A program made the translations under genes and the position numbers. From Clostridia bacterium (GTDB lineage Bacteria; Bacillota; Clostridia; Christensenellales; CAG-314), in the NCBI GenBank assembly GCA_028703495.1, contig JAQVMT010000016.1, positions 1-48,334 on the forward strand: a stretch of 48,334 nt of DNA. The letters run 5' to 3'. How positions within the stretch are numbered: the first letter of the stretch is position 1; each line of letters starts with the position of its first letter. This document shows positions 17,808-26,280 of this stretch, piece after piece. The notes under the pieces were generated by a model. The model did no database searches. It saw only the letters and a list, made by a program, of their open reading frames with translations, and was not told the origin of the DNA.

Positions 17808-18503
17808 ATGTATAAAAATATGGATTTTTCACCCGAGCAATGGCTGGAATATGCCAAAAATCAGGCTGTATTCGAACAATATTATCAAACGCTTGTCGGC
17901 TATGAGGCGGCGAACGTGACCGCGGTTTCAGACAAGGAGGAGTACTTCATCAAGCACGTTGTCGATTCGCTTTTGGGCGAGCCCTATATCAAGAGCGGCG
18001 CAAGAGTGTGCGATGTCGGCTGTGGCAATGGCTTTCCCTCTTTCCCGATTGCGCTGATTCGTCCCGATATCAAGCTGACCGCGATTGACGCTACGCGCAA
18101 AAAAATTGACTTCCTGGACTTTTTGGCACGAACTGTGGGGGTTCGTTCAATCAACTTGCACCTTCGTGCCGAAGAAGCGGGCAAATCGAAAATGCGCGCA
18201 AGCTTTGACGTGGTTTTGAGTCGTGCGGTTGCGCACCTGCCCACGCTTTTGGAATACTGTTTGCCGCTTGTCAAAGTCGGCGGCATGATGATCGCATACA
18301 AAACGCCATCTGCAGAGGAAATTCACGAAGCACAACACGCCTTAAAAACACTCGGCGGTAGGATTGTCGGAAAGCCGCAGTTTACCCTTCCCCCGTTTGA
18401 CGGAGAAAAAGCCGAACGGACAATTCTCCTCATTGAAAAGAACGCCGCCACTCCCGATGAATATCCGCGGTTGCAAAACAAACCTCGCCTTGATCCACTG
18501 TAA
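17808..18503 (+). CDS. rsmG: 16S rRNA m7G527 methyltransferase RsmG (GidB)
   Basis: The protein methylates N7 of G527 in 16S rRNA, and loss of the enzyme gives low-level streptomycin resistance. The SAM-binding loop is VCDVGCGNGFPSFPIAL, followed by the acidic motif LTAIDATRKKIDFL and the HLRAEE region; length is 227-231 residues. Three in-frame starts are possible: GTG 17796, ATG 17808, only two bases after GGAGG, and ATG 17820, 14 bases after it. I chose 17808, but 17820 matches the spacing of the nearly identical leader of the phosphodiesterase gene. rsmG usually sits with mnmG and parAB near oriC; here mnmG is 13 kb away. Confidence 0.93.
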   Translation: MYKNMDFSPEQWLEYAKNQAVFEQYYQTLVGYEAANVTAVSDKEEYFIKHVVDSLLGEPYIKSGARVCDVGCGNGFPSFPIALIRPDIKLTAIDATRKKIDFLDFLARTVGVRSINLHLRAEEAGKSKMRASFDVVLSRAVAHLPTLLEYCLPLVKVGGMMIAYKTPSAEEIHEAQHALKTLGGRIVGKPQFTLPPFDGEKAERTILLIEKNAATPDEYPRLQNKPRLDPL

Positions 18504-18678
18504 CAACCGACAACGGGGCAAAGCTCCGAGCAAAGAGCAAGGAACACAACTTAGATCTAGAGACAAAAAGCAAAGAATATACCCGCACTTACAAGATAAA
18601 GAAAGGAACATACTTTCGATCTCCGCGCAGAAAATATGTGGGGATTATACAAAAAATGCGCAAATAATTCAAGGATTT

Positions 18679-19149
18679 ATGGATAGTCAAGAATTTATGC
18701 AAAATGATATTAAATTTATGAAAGCGGCTATCAAGCAAGCTGCTCTTGCCGCCTCACACGGGGAGGTGCCTATCGGTGCGGTTATCGTGCGCGACGGGCA
18801 GGTGATTGCGCGCGGCTACAACAAGCGGCAAAAGACGAGAACTGCGCTTATGCATGCGGAGGTTGTCGCGATTGAGCGCGCCTGCAAGAATCTCGGCGAT
18901 TGGCGGCTTAGCGACTGCGACATATATGTAACACTTGAGCCCTGTTGTATGTGCGTCGGCTTGATTATAAACAGTCGTATTCGCAACGTCTACTTCGGCG
19001 CACCCGAGCCAAAGAGCGGCTGTTGCGGCTCTGTCGTTAACCTTTTCGATACCGTCAACATGAACCAAACCACTCGTGTTTTCGGCGGAATTCTAGCCGA
19101 CGAATGCTCCTCTCTCATCTCCGATTTCTTTAAAAAATGCCGTAAATAA
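18679..19149 (+). CDS. tadA: tRNA-specific adenosine deaminase TadA
   Basis: This 156-residue deaminase converts A34 to inosine in tRNA-Arg(ACG). H59-A-E61 (MHAEVVAIE) and P88-C89-C90-M91-C92 form the zinc site and proton shuttle; the RNA-binding FGAPEPKSG and GGILADEC segments are present. The ATG at 18679 was chosen because AAGG lies four bases upstream and the length matches the family; an upstream extension of the frame overlaps rsmG and has no homology. In many Firmicutes the SRP RNA and dnaX follow tadA, but they do not here. Confidence 0.95.
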   Translation: MDSQEFMQNDIKFMKAAIKQAALAASHGEVPIGAVIVRDGQVIARGYNKRQKTRTALMHAEVVAIERACKNLGDWRLSDCDIYVTLEPCCMCVGLIINSRIRNVYFGAPEPKSGCCGSVVNLFDTVNMNQTTRVFGGILADECSSLISDFFKKCRK

Positions 19150-19399
19150 GCCGTTTTTAACTATGCCGATAGCTTCACGGTTTTATCCCAACGCGCTTTG
19201 CCTGTTTTTCTGTCGTAGGGTGATTTACCCTGTATATCTATTGTAATGGTTTTTGTCTGCCTAAATGCTTGTCTTGCGGAATTTATGTAGATTTAAACCC
19301 TAATGCTTCTTTCCTAAAATCAAATTGATATGATCAATGTTTAATCCTGATGTTATCGTAAAATCTTATTGATATGATCTATGGTTTTTCCTATATATT
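19150..19399. other. Gap with 44-bp direct repeat and palindrome
   Basis: No gene is visible. TTGATATGATC with flanking AAAATC occurs at 19316-19339 and 19360-19383 (44 bp apart); the first copy is the palindrome TTGAT-ATG-ATCAA. I looked for an SRP RNA here and did not find one. Confidence 0.5.
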
Positions 19400-19426
19400 G
19401 TAGGGGCGAACCCATGTGTTCGCCCG
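19400..19426. repeat. Dispersed GGGCGAAC palindrome
   Basis: GTAGGGGCGAACC-CATGTGTTCGCCCG is a copy, in inverted orientation, of the intergenic palindrome also found near 14975, 15048, 26069, 33087 and 35220. It lies between the converging tadA and flippase genes. Confidence 0.8.
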
Positions 19427-19484
19427 TTATTGTTGCGCGTATAGGTAATGTTATACGGTTACATTGCGATTACGCACCGAAAAA

Positions 19485-21230
19485 TCAAAGGTTTTTTCGC
19501 TTCAAAAGCCCTGCGGTGAGCGATTTAACATAGCTTCTGTCGATTATCGCGAGCGCGACCGCGTAAACCAACGCTGTCAAGAATATCGCAACCAAGGTTT
19601 CGGTTTGCGTGAGCGGATTTGAACGTTTAATAAAGGCAATTAACGTCAAACAAAGGCACATAACCGCGGTTGCAGAGAGCGGTTTTACGAAGCCGTCCCA
19701 AAAATCCAGCTTGATTTGCGCTGATTTAACGCAGAGAACCAGTGCGACACAACATGAGATTGCGCTTGACACGAAGGACGTAAATGCAATCGCCTTCATT
19801 CCGAGGTCGGTTTTGGTCAACAAAAGCCCGTCTGCAACTGCTTTTAGGACGGATGCGCCACCGATAATGGCTACCGGAAGGTACATTTTGCCTAATCCGT
19901 TGAAAACCGACACCGACAAGAACACCATCGAGGCGGTAAGCACGCTCATGGCGGACGCCGAAAGCAAATATGCGGCGTACTCGATTTCTGCCGCTTCAAG
20001 TCCTCCGTACAGCAACCCAATCACGGGCTTTGCGAATATCAGCAGTGCAAACGAGGACGGCAATCCGATAACTGCAACCCACTTAAAGGCAGTGTTGAAC
20101 TGCTTAGTCAGCGTTGCTTTATCCTTATTCGCGGCGGCAGCCGTCACAGAGGGCAAAATGCTTATACAAATACCCATGATGAGGACCGGCGGAAGACTCA
20201 AAAGCGAGTGAACTGGACCTGCCCAAAGTCCGTAAACGGCAGTCGCGTCCACCAAGAAGTTTTGGACCATGAAGCTTTCAATAATATGCGAAAGCGGTCC
20301 CATGGTCGCGCTTATCGTCATTGGCACAGCCCAAATCACTAGTTTTTTAGCAATATCACGGTTTTTTTGCTCATTTACAGGGCTTCGGGCATTTAGGTAG
20401 AGTTTTTCAGGGCTAAAAGCCTTTATTCGCCTGTTCTGCTTAACGTAGTCGATATAGCTATACAGCCCGAGAACAGCCACAGCGACCACCTCACTTACGG
20501 TAATCGCAAAAACCGCGCTATACACAGCCTTTACAACGTCGGGCAACGCCAAGTAGACGGCAATCAGCCCGTATGCAAGCTTCACAACCTGCTCGGCGAT
20601 CTGCGCCACTGCCGATGGCTTCATATACATTCGCCCCTGAAAATAGCCCTTTAATGCGGCGGATATGCAAACCAAAAGCACGCTCGGAGCGATGATTTTA
20701 TATGCTTTTTCGGTTTCCGCGCAGTTTTGAAGCTTTGCCAAAAGCGGCGCAAAGAAGTACAAAGCAATGCTTACCGCAAGTCCGAATGCAAACAACAAGA
20801 CCACCGAGGTGCGCAATATTTTACGCTCTTGAGCAACTTTTTCTGCATAAAAATCGCCCCGAACAGCCGATTTTACGGATTCTTCTGCGGCATTAGCTGC
20901 TTTTGCTTCCGTACCGCTTTCGGCTTTTGCTTTGTTAGCCGCGTTTTTACTGTGATTATCGAGGGGCATTCCGCCGTTGGTTGACATTATCGGCTTTGCA
21001 ACGCCTGCCAAGGCTACAAGCTTGCTGATTGCGGAAGGAATTCCCACGCAAAGCAAGGTCATTATAAAGGAGTAAATCGGAAAAATGAGCTGATATACTC
21101 CGATTCCGTACGCCCCAAGCATATTCGTCAATGGTATTCTATAGATGCCGCCAAGAGCCTTTGCAATCACCACCCCTACAGTCAATACTATTGCACCCTT
21201 TACAAAAGCCTTATTCCCATCGTTCTTCAT
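19485..21230 (-). CDS. SpoVB/MurJ-like MVF-family flippase
   Basis: A 581-residue polytopic membrane protein of the MVF/oligosaccharide flippase superfamily. Its first helices read AIVLTVGVVIAKALGGIYRIPL and the motif LGAYGIGVYQLIFPIYS is typical of SpoVB and relatives, which move lipid-linked cell-wall precursors across the membrane. About 14 hydrophobic segments are visible. Residues about 70-130 form a charged, Ala/Lys/Glu-rich insertion between helices 2 and 3, unusual for the family. The ATG at 21230 has GAGGTG just upstream and is preferred over GTG 21236. Role in spore cortex or general peptidoglycan export cannot be decided from sequence. Confidence 0.85.
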   Translation of the reverse strand: MKNDGNKAFVKGAIVLTVGVVIAKALGGIYRIPLTNMLGAYGIGVYQLIFPIYSFIMTLLCVGIPSAISKLVALAGVAKPIMSTNGGMPLDNHSKNAANKAKAESGTEAKAANAAEESVKSAVRGDFYAEKVAQERKILRTSVVLLFAFGLAVSIALYFFAPLLAKLQNCAETEKAYKIIAPSVLLVCISAALKGYFQGRMYMKPSAVAQIAEQVVKLAYGLIAVYLALPDVVKAVYSAVFAITVSEVVAVAVLGLYSYIDYVKQNRRIKAFSPEKLYLNARSPVNEQKNRDIAKKLVIWAVPMTISATMGPLSHIIESFMVQNFLVDATAVYGLWAGPVHSLLSLPPVLIMGICISILPSVTAAAANKDKATLTKQFNTAFKWVAVIGLPSSFALLIFAKPVIGLLYGGLEAAEIEYAAYLLSASAMSVLTASMVFLSVSVFNGLGKMYLPVAIIGGASVLKAVADGLLLTKTDLGMKAIAFTSFVSSAISCCVALVLCVKSAQIKLDFWDGFVKPLSATAVMCLCLTLIAFIKRSNPLTQTETLVAIFLTALVYAVALAIIDRSYVKSLTAGLLKRKNL

Positions 21231-21404
21231 TAACACCTCACAAAACAGTTCTCTGCATATTGTATGGCGTTTGAGGGCTTTTTATTTGCACAAAGGTACT
21301 TTATAGATAAGCATTTTCGATAAATTAATATCCATCTACATTGCATAGCTTGCTAATCTATCGAACGGTAAGGTCGTTTTCTTATTCTTTGCATATTTCT
21401 ATTG

Positions 21405-21542
21405 CTAGAACATCTCAAAGCGTTCACCGATTCCGATTTCCACTGCTTTTGTGAAGCCGTCTAAATTCCTTTGCATATGGTTAACTGCACCCGACTAGAA
21501 CATCTCAAAGCGTTCACCGATTCCGATTTCCACTGCTTTTGT
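21405..21542. repeat. 48-bp repeat copying the 3' end of yyaC
   Basis: Bases 21405-21452 and 21495-21542 are identical over 48 bp (offset 90). The right copy is the final 15 codons plus stop of the YyaC-like gene; the left copy lies downstream and is detached from any frame. Confidence 0.9.
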
Positions 21543-22043
21543 AATTACTTCGGCGATTTCCTTGACAATATCGGTATGTTTCTTGTCGTTTTTGCAAAAA
21601 TCCGATCTCTTATCTGTGATAATTCCGATTACGCCGACATCGCCTATGCTCTCGAACTCTCTACCGACGGCAAGCCCCGGGCGAAGTCCTCCTTCCGAAA
21701 CCTGCACACAGCCTATTTGCTCGGGCTTTCCGACCGCGGAGTCGACAGCGATAATGAATGAATCTCCATGCATTTTGTCGATAAAATCAACCGCGGCAAG
21801 GTAATTGCACGCATCTATGTTTTTGCCGTTACTGCCGTAAACGTGATATTTTGACATCGATTTTATTTTATTGCCAACCTCAACCCCTAATTTATCGCAC
21901 TCCACCGTTTCTGTCCCTACACAAAGAAATACTACGTCCTTGTCGGGCGTTTTGAGGGCGTTGTTTATTGCGCAGTTAATCAACATTGCCGCTCCGTTCT
22001 CTTTGGCGTTAATCTCCCAAATGTTTTTGTTCTTTACCTGCAT
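21495..22043 (-). CDS. yyaC: YyaC-like DUF1256 sporulation protein
   Basis: A 182-residue protein of the DUF1256 / putative spore-protease-like family (fold related to the germination protease GPR). Family features include VFLCVGTETVECDKLGVEVG, the HVYGSNGKNI segment, IIAVDSAVGKPEQIGCVQV, GGLRPGLAVGREFESIGDVGVIGII. The catalytic role is not established for the family. In Bacillus subtilis yyaC lies next to spo0J (parB), as it does here within a few genes, which supports the assignment. The ATG follows GGGAGG at four bases. Its last 48 bases are duplicated downstream. Confidence 0.87.
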   Translation of the reverse strand: MQVKNKNIWEINAKENGAAMLINCAINNALKTPDKDVVFLCVGTETVECDKLGVEVGNKIKSMSKYHVYGSNGKNIDACNYLAAVDFIDKMHGDSFIIAVDSAVGKPEQIGCVQVSEGGLRPGLAVGREFESIGDVGVIGIITDKRSDFCKNDKKHTDIVKEIAEVITKAVEIGIGERFEMF

Positions 22044-22430
22044 AATCCTCCCGATTATTATGTCGGCTCGTATTGCCGATTATTTGATATTTTTACTAAA
22101 TCAACTTAATGATCGACGTCATTTGCTTAAATCTAGTGGCAGCTAGCCTGTTTTTTTAACACTTTTTGTCTAATTGGGCATTATGTCTTATGTGTTTATG
22201 GTTAATGCTTTTGCGCGCGAACATTTGTTTTGCACAAAAAGATGAGTTAATCTAGTAAATTCATATGCTCCATTTCAAATCATAAGCTTGATTGAATTAT
22301 TCGTTTATAGCCAAGGCAACTTTCGCAACTAAATACCACCGCGGAACTTTCTTGGTCAATTAACCTAATTGCATAATTGTAATATTTTTTTGAATTTATT
22401 TATAAAATCCAACACAATCTCATTTTTTTG
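22044..22430. other. Divergent gap between yyaC and cvpA gene
   Basis: AT-rich intergenic DNA between two divergently transcribed genes; it should hold both promoters. I find no strong -35/-10 pair for yyaC and no RNA gene. Confidence 0.4.
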
Positions 22431-22439
22431 TGCTACAAT
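22431..22439 (+). promoter_or_regulatory. Extended -10 element before first cvpA gene
   Basis: TGCTACAAT is an extended -10 sequence; the 12-mer TGTGCTACAATG is identical to the one in the promoter of the lipoprotein gene at 45462. No good -35 lies 17 bases upstream. Confidence 0.4.
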
Positions 22440-22491
22440 GCAAGAACAAAATAGAGTTTACGTTATCGCAAACATATGTTCGGAGGGATTT

Positions 22492-23106
22492 ATGATATTT
22501 GATGTAATTGTAATTGCGTTACTTGTCGTCGGCTGTCTTGTCGGTTGGCACAAGGGAATACGCAAGCTGGCTTTGAGTTGGGCTGAAATAATTGTTTTCG
22601 CCATTGCGTGCGCGCTTTTGATACCGGGTGCCATAAAAGGGTTCACAACGGGCAATATGGTCGCCGCCATATGGCGTCTTGTCGTTCTTGTTGTCGTGAT
22701 TGTCGGACTAATCGTGTTCTACTTCTGGTCAAGACGGCGTCTTCGCATTAATTTTGTTCGCAAACGCGCATACCGCAACTTGGATAGATGGCTCGGACTT
22801 GCATTCGCACTCGTAACCTTCTTCCTGCTCCTCGGCGTTGTTCTCGGCTGTATCGCAATGATACCCGATGGTGAGGTTATCGCCATTCTGCCCGAGGCAA
22901 ACCCCAACACGGGCGTTGAGTTTACGTCCGATCCGCTCCTCGATCTTGCCGGTATAAAGATCCCCGCAAAAACGATTTATAAGATTGAGAACATCGGAGA
23001 GACACTAAGAACGCAAATTGCGGGCGGCTTCTTTACAAAGATTGTTTACAAGCTCAACTGGCTCGGACATCTACTCGCCGGACGCTCCTACGTCAATCTC
23101 CCCTAA
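22492..23106 (+). CDS. CvpA-family membrane protein (first copy)
   Basis: A 204-residue membrane protein with four hydrophobic segments: residues about 3-20, 27-48, 54-78 and 98-122, and a C-terminal 80-residue soluble part. The start IFDVIVIALLVVGCLVGWHKGIRKL fits the CvpA (colicin V production) family, whose members are associated with envelope stress and cell division; the molecular function is unclear. The ATG was chosen because GGAGGG lies four bases upstream. A strong terminator follows, so it is monocistronic. A second CvpA gene lies 1 kb away on the opposite strand. Confidence 0.75.
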   Translation: MIFDVIVIALLVVGCLVGWHKGIRKLALSWAEIIVFAIACALLIPGAIKGFTTGNMVAAIWRLVVLVVVIVGLIVFYFWSRRRLRINFVRKRAYRNLDRWLGLAFALVTFFLLLGVVLGCIAMIPDGEVIAILPEANPNTGVEFTSDPLLDLAGIKIPAKTIYKIENIGETLRTQIAGGFFTKIVYKLNWLGHLLAGRSYVNLP

Positions 23107-23120
23107 TATCGATATCAACA

Positions 23121-23152
23121 AAAGGGCTGTCAGTCACGACAGCCCTTTTTTT
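23121..23152 (+). terminator. Rho-independent terminator of cvpA gene
   Basis: AAAGGGCTGTC (23121-23131), loop AGTCAC, GACAGCCCTTT (23138-23148) and a run of T to 23152. Confidence 0.92.
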
Positions 23153-23194
23153 ATGCTTTAACTCTCACAACTGCAACTATCGTTTTTCGCCTAT

Positions 23195-23311
23195 AACCGC
23201 GAAGCTTACAGTCTAAACACTTCTCACCTACAACCACGAGGTTTATTAACTTGCATTTCTCCTTAATAACCGCGAAGTCCATAGCTCGCCTTTTCGTTCC
23301 TAACCGCGAAG
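23195..23311. repeat. Four-copy ~36-bp AACCGCGAAG array
   Basis: AACCGCGAAG or a close variant occurs at 23195, 23232, 23268 and 23302 (periods 37, 36, 34) with partly conserved flanks, just behind the cvpA terminator. It is not coding. Confidence 0.65.
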
Positions 23312-23394
23312 GTTGCAGCTTCCCTTTTGTGTCTATGGCAGAAAGCCCAAACTAACCTTGTCGGAATGTTTCACGCTTCGTAATGCGATGAATT

Positions 23395-23410
23395 TGTTCC
23401 ACGTGAAACA
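23395..23410. promoter_or_regulatory. parS site, perfect
   Basis: TGTTCCACGTGAAACA matches the Firmicute parS consensus for ParB/Spo0J at all 16 positions. parB is 1.6 kb away. ParB loads here as a CTP-dependent clamp to organise and segregate the origin region. Confidence 0.93.
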
Positions 23411-23624
23411 CCGCTTTTTCGAGCATTTCGTTATGTTTGGGTAGTTTTAGCCGTGTTTCTGGATAAAATCATCATATTTTGCGCAAAAATAAGGTGATTA
23501 CTGGTCAAAATCGACAGCGAAACAAGAATAAAGACGTTAAAACGGGGTCGAATAACTATTAAAATCAGCTAGATTGTATTCAGCTTTTACCGCGCGAAAG
23601 TCATACGATGAAATTTAGGCAAAA

Positions 23625-23640
23625 TGTTTCACGTAAAACA
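23625..23640. promoter_or_regulatory. Second parS site, one mismatch
   Basis: TGTTTCACGTAAAACA differs from the parS palindrome at one position (A for G at position 11). A further half site, TGTTTCACG, lies at 23368-23376. Clusters of parS sites near parAB are normal. Confidence 0.75.
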
Positions 23641-24079
23641 TATATGCATTTTGGAGATAATTTTTGAGGTTTGTGAACGCAGAAAATCAAAGAAATACAA
23701 ACAAGTTGTTGCGTCGCTAGCGGTTCTGTAAGCACAAAAAACCTTACAAAGTACAAGAACATGGACAGCAAATGATAGCGAGCTACAGTAATTATGCAGG
23801 ATTGCAAGTTGCAATAAGCAGACATAAAGAAGATACATAAACGGAAGTTAGGTAAAAAGTCGATTGTAACAAAAAAGTGCGGAGCTTTGAGTGCTTCGCA
23901 CTTTGTTAATTCATTTATATATACGGTTCCAAGAAAGATTAGACTTTTGTTGGAGCCAAAGCAATTGTTATTGACTTTTGAAACGCATTTTGCATTAAAT
24001 GCAAAGCAGGCTCGGATAGAAGGCAAAGCAATTGTCGTACTGCTCGTCTTAACCGAATGTTTCTGCTGCTTGAATAAAG
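23641..24079. other. Gap with no supported gene
   Basis: The 973-bp space between the two cvpA genes contains the terminator, the AACCGCGAAG array and the parS sites. In this right half I find nothing I can support: a minus-strand frame of 141 codons (23601-24026) overlaps the second parS site, has no Shine-Dalgarno and looks like chance. Confidence 0.5.
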
Positions 24080-24823
24080 TCAGAAAATCAGCTTTACGAA
24101 CAGATCCACGAACACGGACTCATACAACCACTTTGAAATACCGATTCCGTTCGCGCTGGCAATCATTTGCTCATTAAGGTATGCGCGAACAGGCTCAAGC
24201 AGCGAAAAGGAAGTGCAGGTGATGAGTGTGTATAAAAAGCAAAGTATCAAAACCGCCTTTAACGCGCCAAATAGGACTCCGCCGACCTTGTCCAAAGCGT
24301 AAAGACCGGCATGGGCTTTAACCTTTGCCATTATCGCGAACTTGATAATTATCATACCTATGCCGAACAGAACTACCAGGGTGAGGTAGGATAACGCCCT
24401 CAAAAACAGCGGAGTAATATACCTTGCCAAAACCATGGAAGCGGTGAAAACCACACCGTGCTCCTCAATCGCATCGTTAACGACATTATTCAAAACTCCG
24501 CGCAAAAAAGAAGGAAGCCCGAGTGCGGATTGCAACTCATCGACATTAGATGTCAAAGACCAATCCTGTTCGGATGTAAGGATATCGAGATCCCCCGGCA
24601 ACGAATCCTCCACCGAAACAAGCCAGGTGTTGAATTTGTCGTCGACAGCATCTCCGAACCAGCTGTCATAGGCTTTTGCAAGCGGTGCGCACAAAATCGA
24701 CGCAAGATAAAACACGAGAATTAGCCCTAAAAGTCCGATAAAAGCCCTCGTAAACCCTCGAAAAAGCCCGATAATCGCAAAAATCGCGATTGCACCAAGT
24801 GTTATGATATCAATAGTCGCCAT
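24080..24823 (-). CDS. CvpA-family membrane protein (second copy)
   Basis: A 247-residue membrane protein: IDIITLGAIAIFAIIGLFRG starts the CvpA pattern, followed by hydrophobic segments around residues 28-48, 131-165 and 181-203. A soluble loop of about 75 residues separates helices 2 and 3. It lies 153 bp behind parB on the same strand and could be cotranscribed with it. It shares fold type but little sequence with the other CvpA protein. Function is unknown beyond the family's envelope association. Confidence 0.75.
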   Translation of the reverse strand: MATIDIITLGAIAIFAIIGLFRGFTRAFIGLLGLILVFYLASILCAPLAKAYDSWFGDAVDDKFNTWLVSVEDSLPGDLDILTSEQDWSLTSNVDELQSALGLPSFLRGVLNNVVNDAIEEHGVVFTASMVLARYITPLFLRALSYLTLVVLFGIGMIIIKFAIMAKVKAHAGLYALDKVGGVLFGALKAVLILCFLYTLITCTSFSLLEPVRAYLNEQMIASANGIGISKWLYESVFVDLFVKLIF

Positions 24824-24928
24824 ATTCTCCCCCCAAATAGCCCCCTAGTATCATAAAATAAACATATGTTTATTGCGTAATAAAATGCTTAACGGATAGA
24901 CGAACTAACCGTAATTTCTTTACAAAGA

Positions 24929-24953
24929 GATTATTCCCAAATCAGGAATAATT
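24929..24953 (-). terminator. Weak hairpin behind parB
   Basis: ATTATTCC (24930-24937), a seven-base loop and GGAATAAT (24945-24952) form an 8-bp stem between parB and the CvpA gene. The T run on the minus strand is poor (CTCTTTG), so termination would be partial at best. Confidence 0.35.
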
Positions 24954-24976
24954 CTACGCTCCGCGATCAAAAAAAA

Positions 24977-25870
24977 TTACACGGTAGGTATAAAGTTATC
25001 CTCCTTCCAGTCATCGATTATCTCAACGATTCTGTCCAAATCGTCCTTGCTGAAAAAATCGATATATATTCTGCCCTTTTCGCCGTTTGATACTGCGGAA
25101 ACCTTTGTGGCAAAAACTCTCTGCATATCGTCAACGAGAGTCTTAAGCTCGATACTGTTTTCGGTCTTCCTCTTTTCGACAGGCTCGGGCGGGTTGAGAA
25201 AGAGCTTGACCATGTTTTCGACCGCTCTGACCGAAAGCCCCTCTGCAACAGCCTTTTTCGCCATTTTAAGCTGCGCATCCGGATCGCTCACGACGACTAG
25301 GGCACGCGCGTGTCCGGCTGAAAGCTGATTGTTCTTGACCATCTCGATGACATCGCTTTGCAGTGTTAGCAGTCTTAACGTGTTGGTTATGCCCGAACGA
25401 CTCTTTCCGATTCGGTCGGCTGCTTCCTCTTGAGTAAGACCGTAGTCGGTAATAAGCGACTTCAATGCAACAGCCGCTTCGATAGGGTTCAAATCCTCTC
25501 TTTGAAGGTTTTCAATAAGGGCAATCTCGCGTATTTTCCTGTCATCATAGTCGCGCACAATCGCGGGAACGGACCTAAGCCCCGCAAGTAGAGCCGCACG
25601 GTAACGGCGTTCGCCTGCGATTATCAAAAAGTCGTCGCCTCTTTTTGTAAGAATAAGAGGCTGAATAACTCCGTGTTGCTTTACCGACTCGGCAAGCTCG
25701 CGCAACGCGCTCTCGTCGAAGGTTTTTCTCGGCTGCTCCTTGTTCGGAAAAACACGATTAATATCAACCTCTAACGAGTCGTATCCCTCGTCGGCTTTCA
25801 TATCGATGTCGTTAATATCTAACAACGCGCTTAATCCTCTACCCAATCCTTTATTTGAATTATTAGCCAT
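24977..25870 (-). CDS. parB: Chromosome-partitioning protein ParB (Spo0J)
   Basis: A 297-residue ParB. The N-terminal CTPase/ParB domain holds NKEQPRKTFDE, VIQPLILT and the GERRYRAA box, followed by ENLQREDLNPIEAA. The helix-turn-helix parS-binding region spans about residues 125-200 (GLTQEEAADRIGKSRSGITN, NQLSAGHARAL). A C-terminal dimerisation domain ends the protein. The ATG at 25870 has AAGGG six bases upstream; an in-frame GTG at 25885 is less likely. parS sites lie 1.6-1.9 kb away. parA is upstream on the same strand but 410 bp distant. Confidence 0.97.
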   Translation of the reverse strand: MANNSNKGLGRGLSALLDINDIDMKADEGYDSLEVDINRVFPNKEQPRKTFDESALRELAESVKQHGVIQPLILTKRGDDFLIIAGERRYRAALLAGLRSVPAIVRDYDDRKIREIALIENLQREDLNPIEAAVALKSLITDYGLTQEEAADRIGKSRSGITNTLRLLTLQSDVIEMVKNNQLSAGHARALVVVSDPDAQLKMAKKAVAEGLSVRAVENMVKLFLNPPEPVEKRKTENSIELKTLVDDMQRVFATKVSAVSNGEKGRIYIDFFSKDDLDRIVEIIDDWKEDNFIPTV

Positions 25871-26068
25871 TTTATCCCTTAACACCTCAATTGTCTTTTA
25901 TCTTTTTGAACCCTTGCTCCAAAAGAGGAGACCTTCTACGCGACAAAACCTGTCGCGGTTGCCATAAAAGCGATCTTTATCTATACCTAATATGCATTAA
26001 GACTTTTTCAACGTCGCATAGGACGTATACACAAGTGCATTTTGCTTAGGTGTATACACGTGCATTTT

Positions 26069-26096
26069 GCGGGCGAACACACGGGTTCGCCCCTAC
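26069..26096. repeat. Dispersed GGGCGAAC palindrome
   Basis: GCGGGCGAACACA-CGGGTTCGCCCCTAC, the best-preserved copy of the dispersed palindrome, in the parA-parB gap. Confidence 0.85.
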
Positions 26097-26152
26097 AAAG
26101 TAAGATGCGTCCGAATCGAAATCCTCGCCGTTGCATTTCGCGAATACCAACG

Positions 26153-26265
26153 CTTCGTTGAACGAGATTGCAGGTTGGTAACACGAGCTTCAGTACTTCG
26201 TTGAACGAACTCGTGGGTTGGTAACACAAACTACCGCACTTCGTTGAACGAACTCGTGGGTTGGC
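26153..26265. repeat. 43-bp tandem repeats behind parA
   Basis: CTTCGTTGAACGA occurs at 26153, 26196 and 26239, exactly 43 bp apart, with CTCGTGGGTTGG and GGTAACAC in the flanks. The array ends about 16 bp from the parA stop codon. Confidence 0.85.
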
Positions 26266-26280
26266 GGAAATAGCTTGCGC

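Larger units (their letters stand above)
25871..26280. other. Repeat-filled gap between parA and parB
   Basis: parA and parB usually overlap or abut. Here 410 bp lie between them, containing a GGGCGAAC palindrome (26069-26096) and a 43-bp tandem array (26153-26265). No promoter for parB is obvious. Confidence 0.7.

Noticed and set aside
19150-19484. SRP RNA behind tadA
   Set aside because: The conserved GGAA/GNAR loop and long helix are not visible.
23601-24026. Minus-strand frame of 141 codons
   Set aside because: It runs through a parS site, has no ribosome site, and its Cys/Phe-rich composition is unlike neighbouring proteins.
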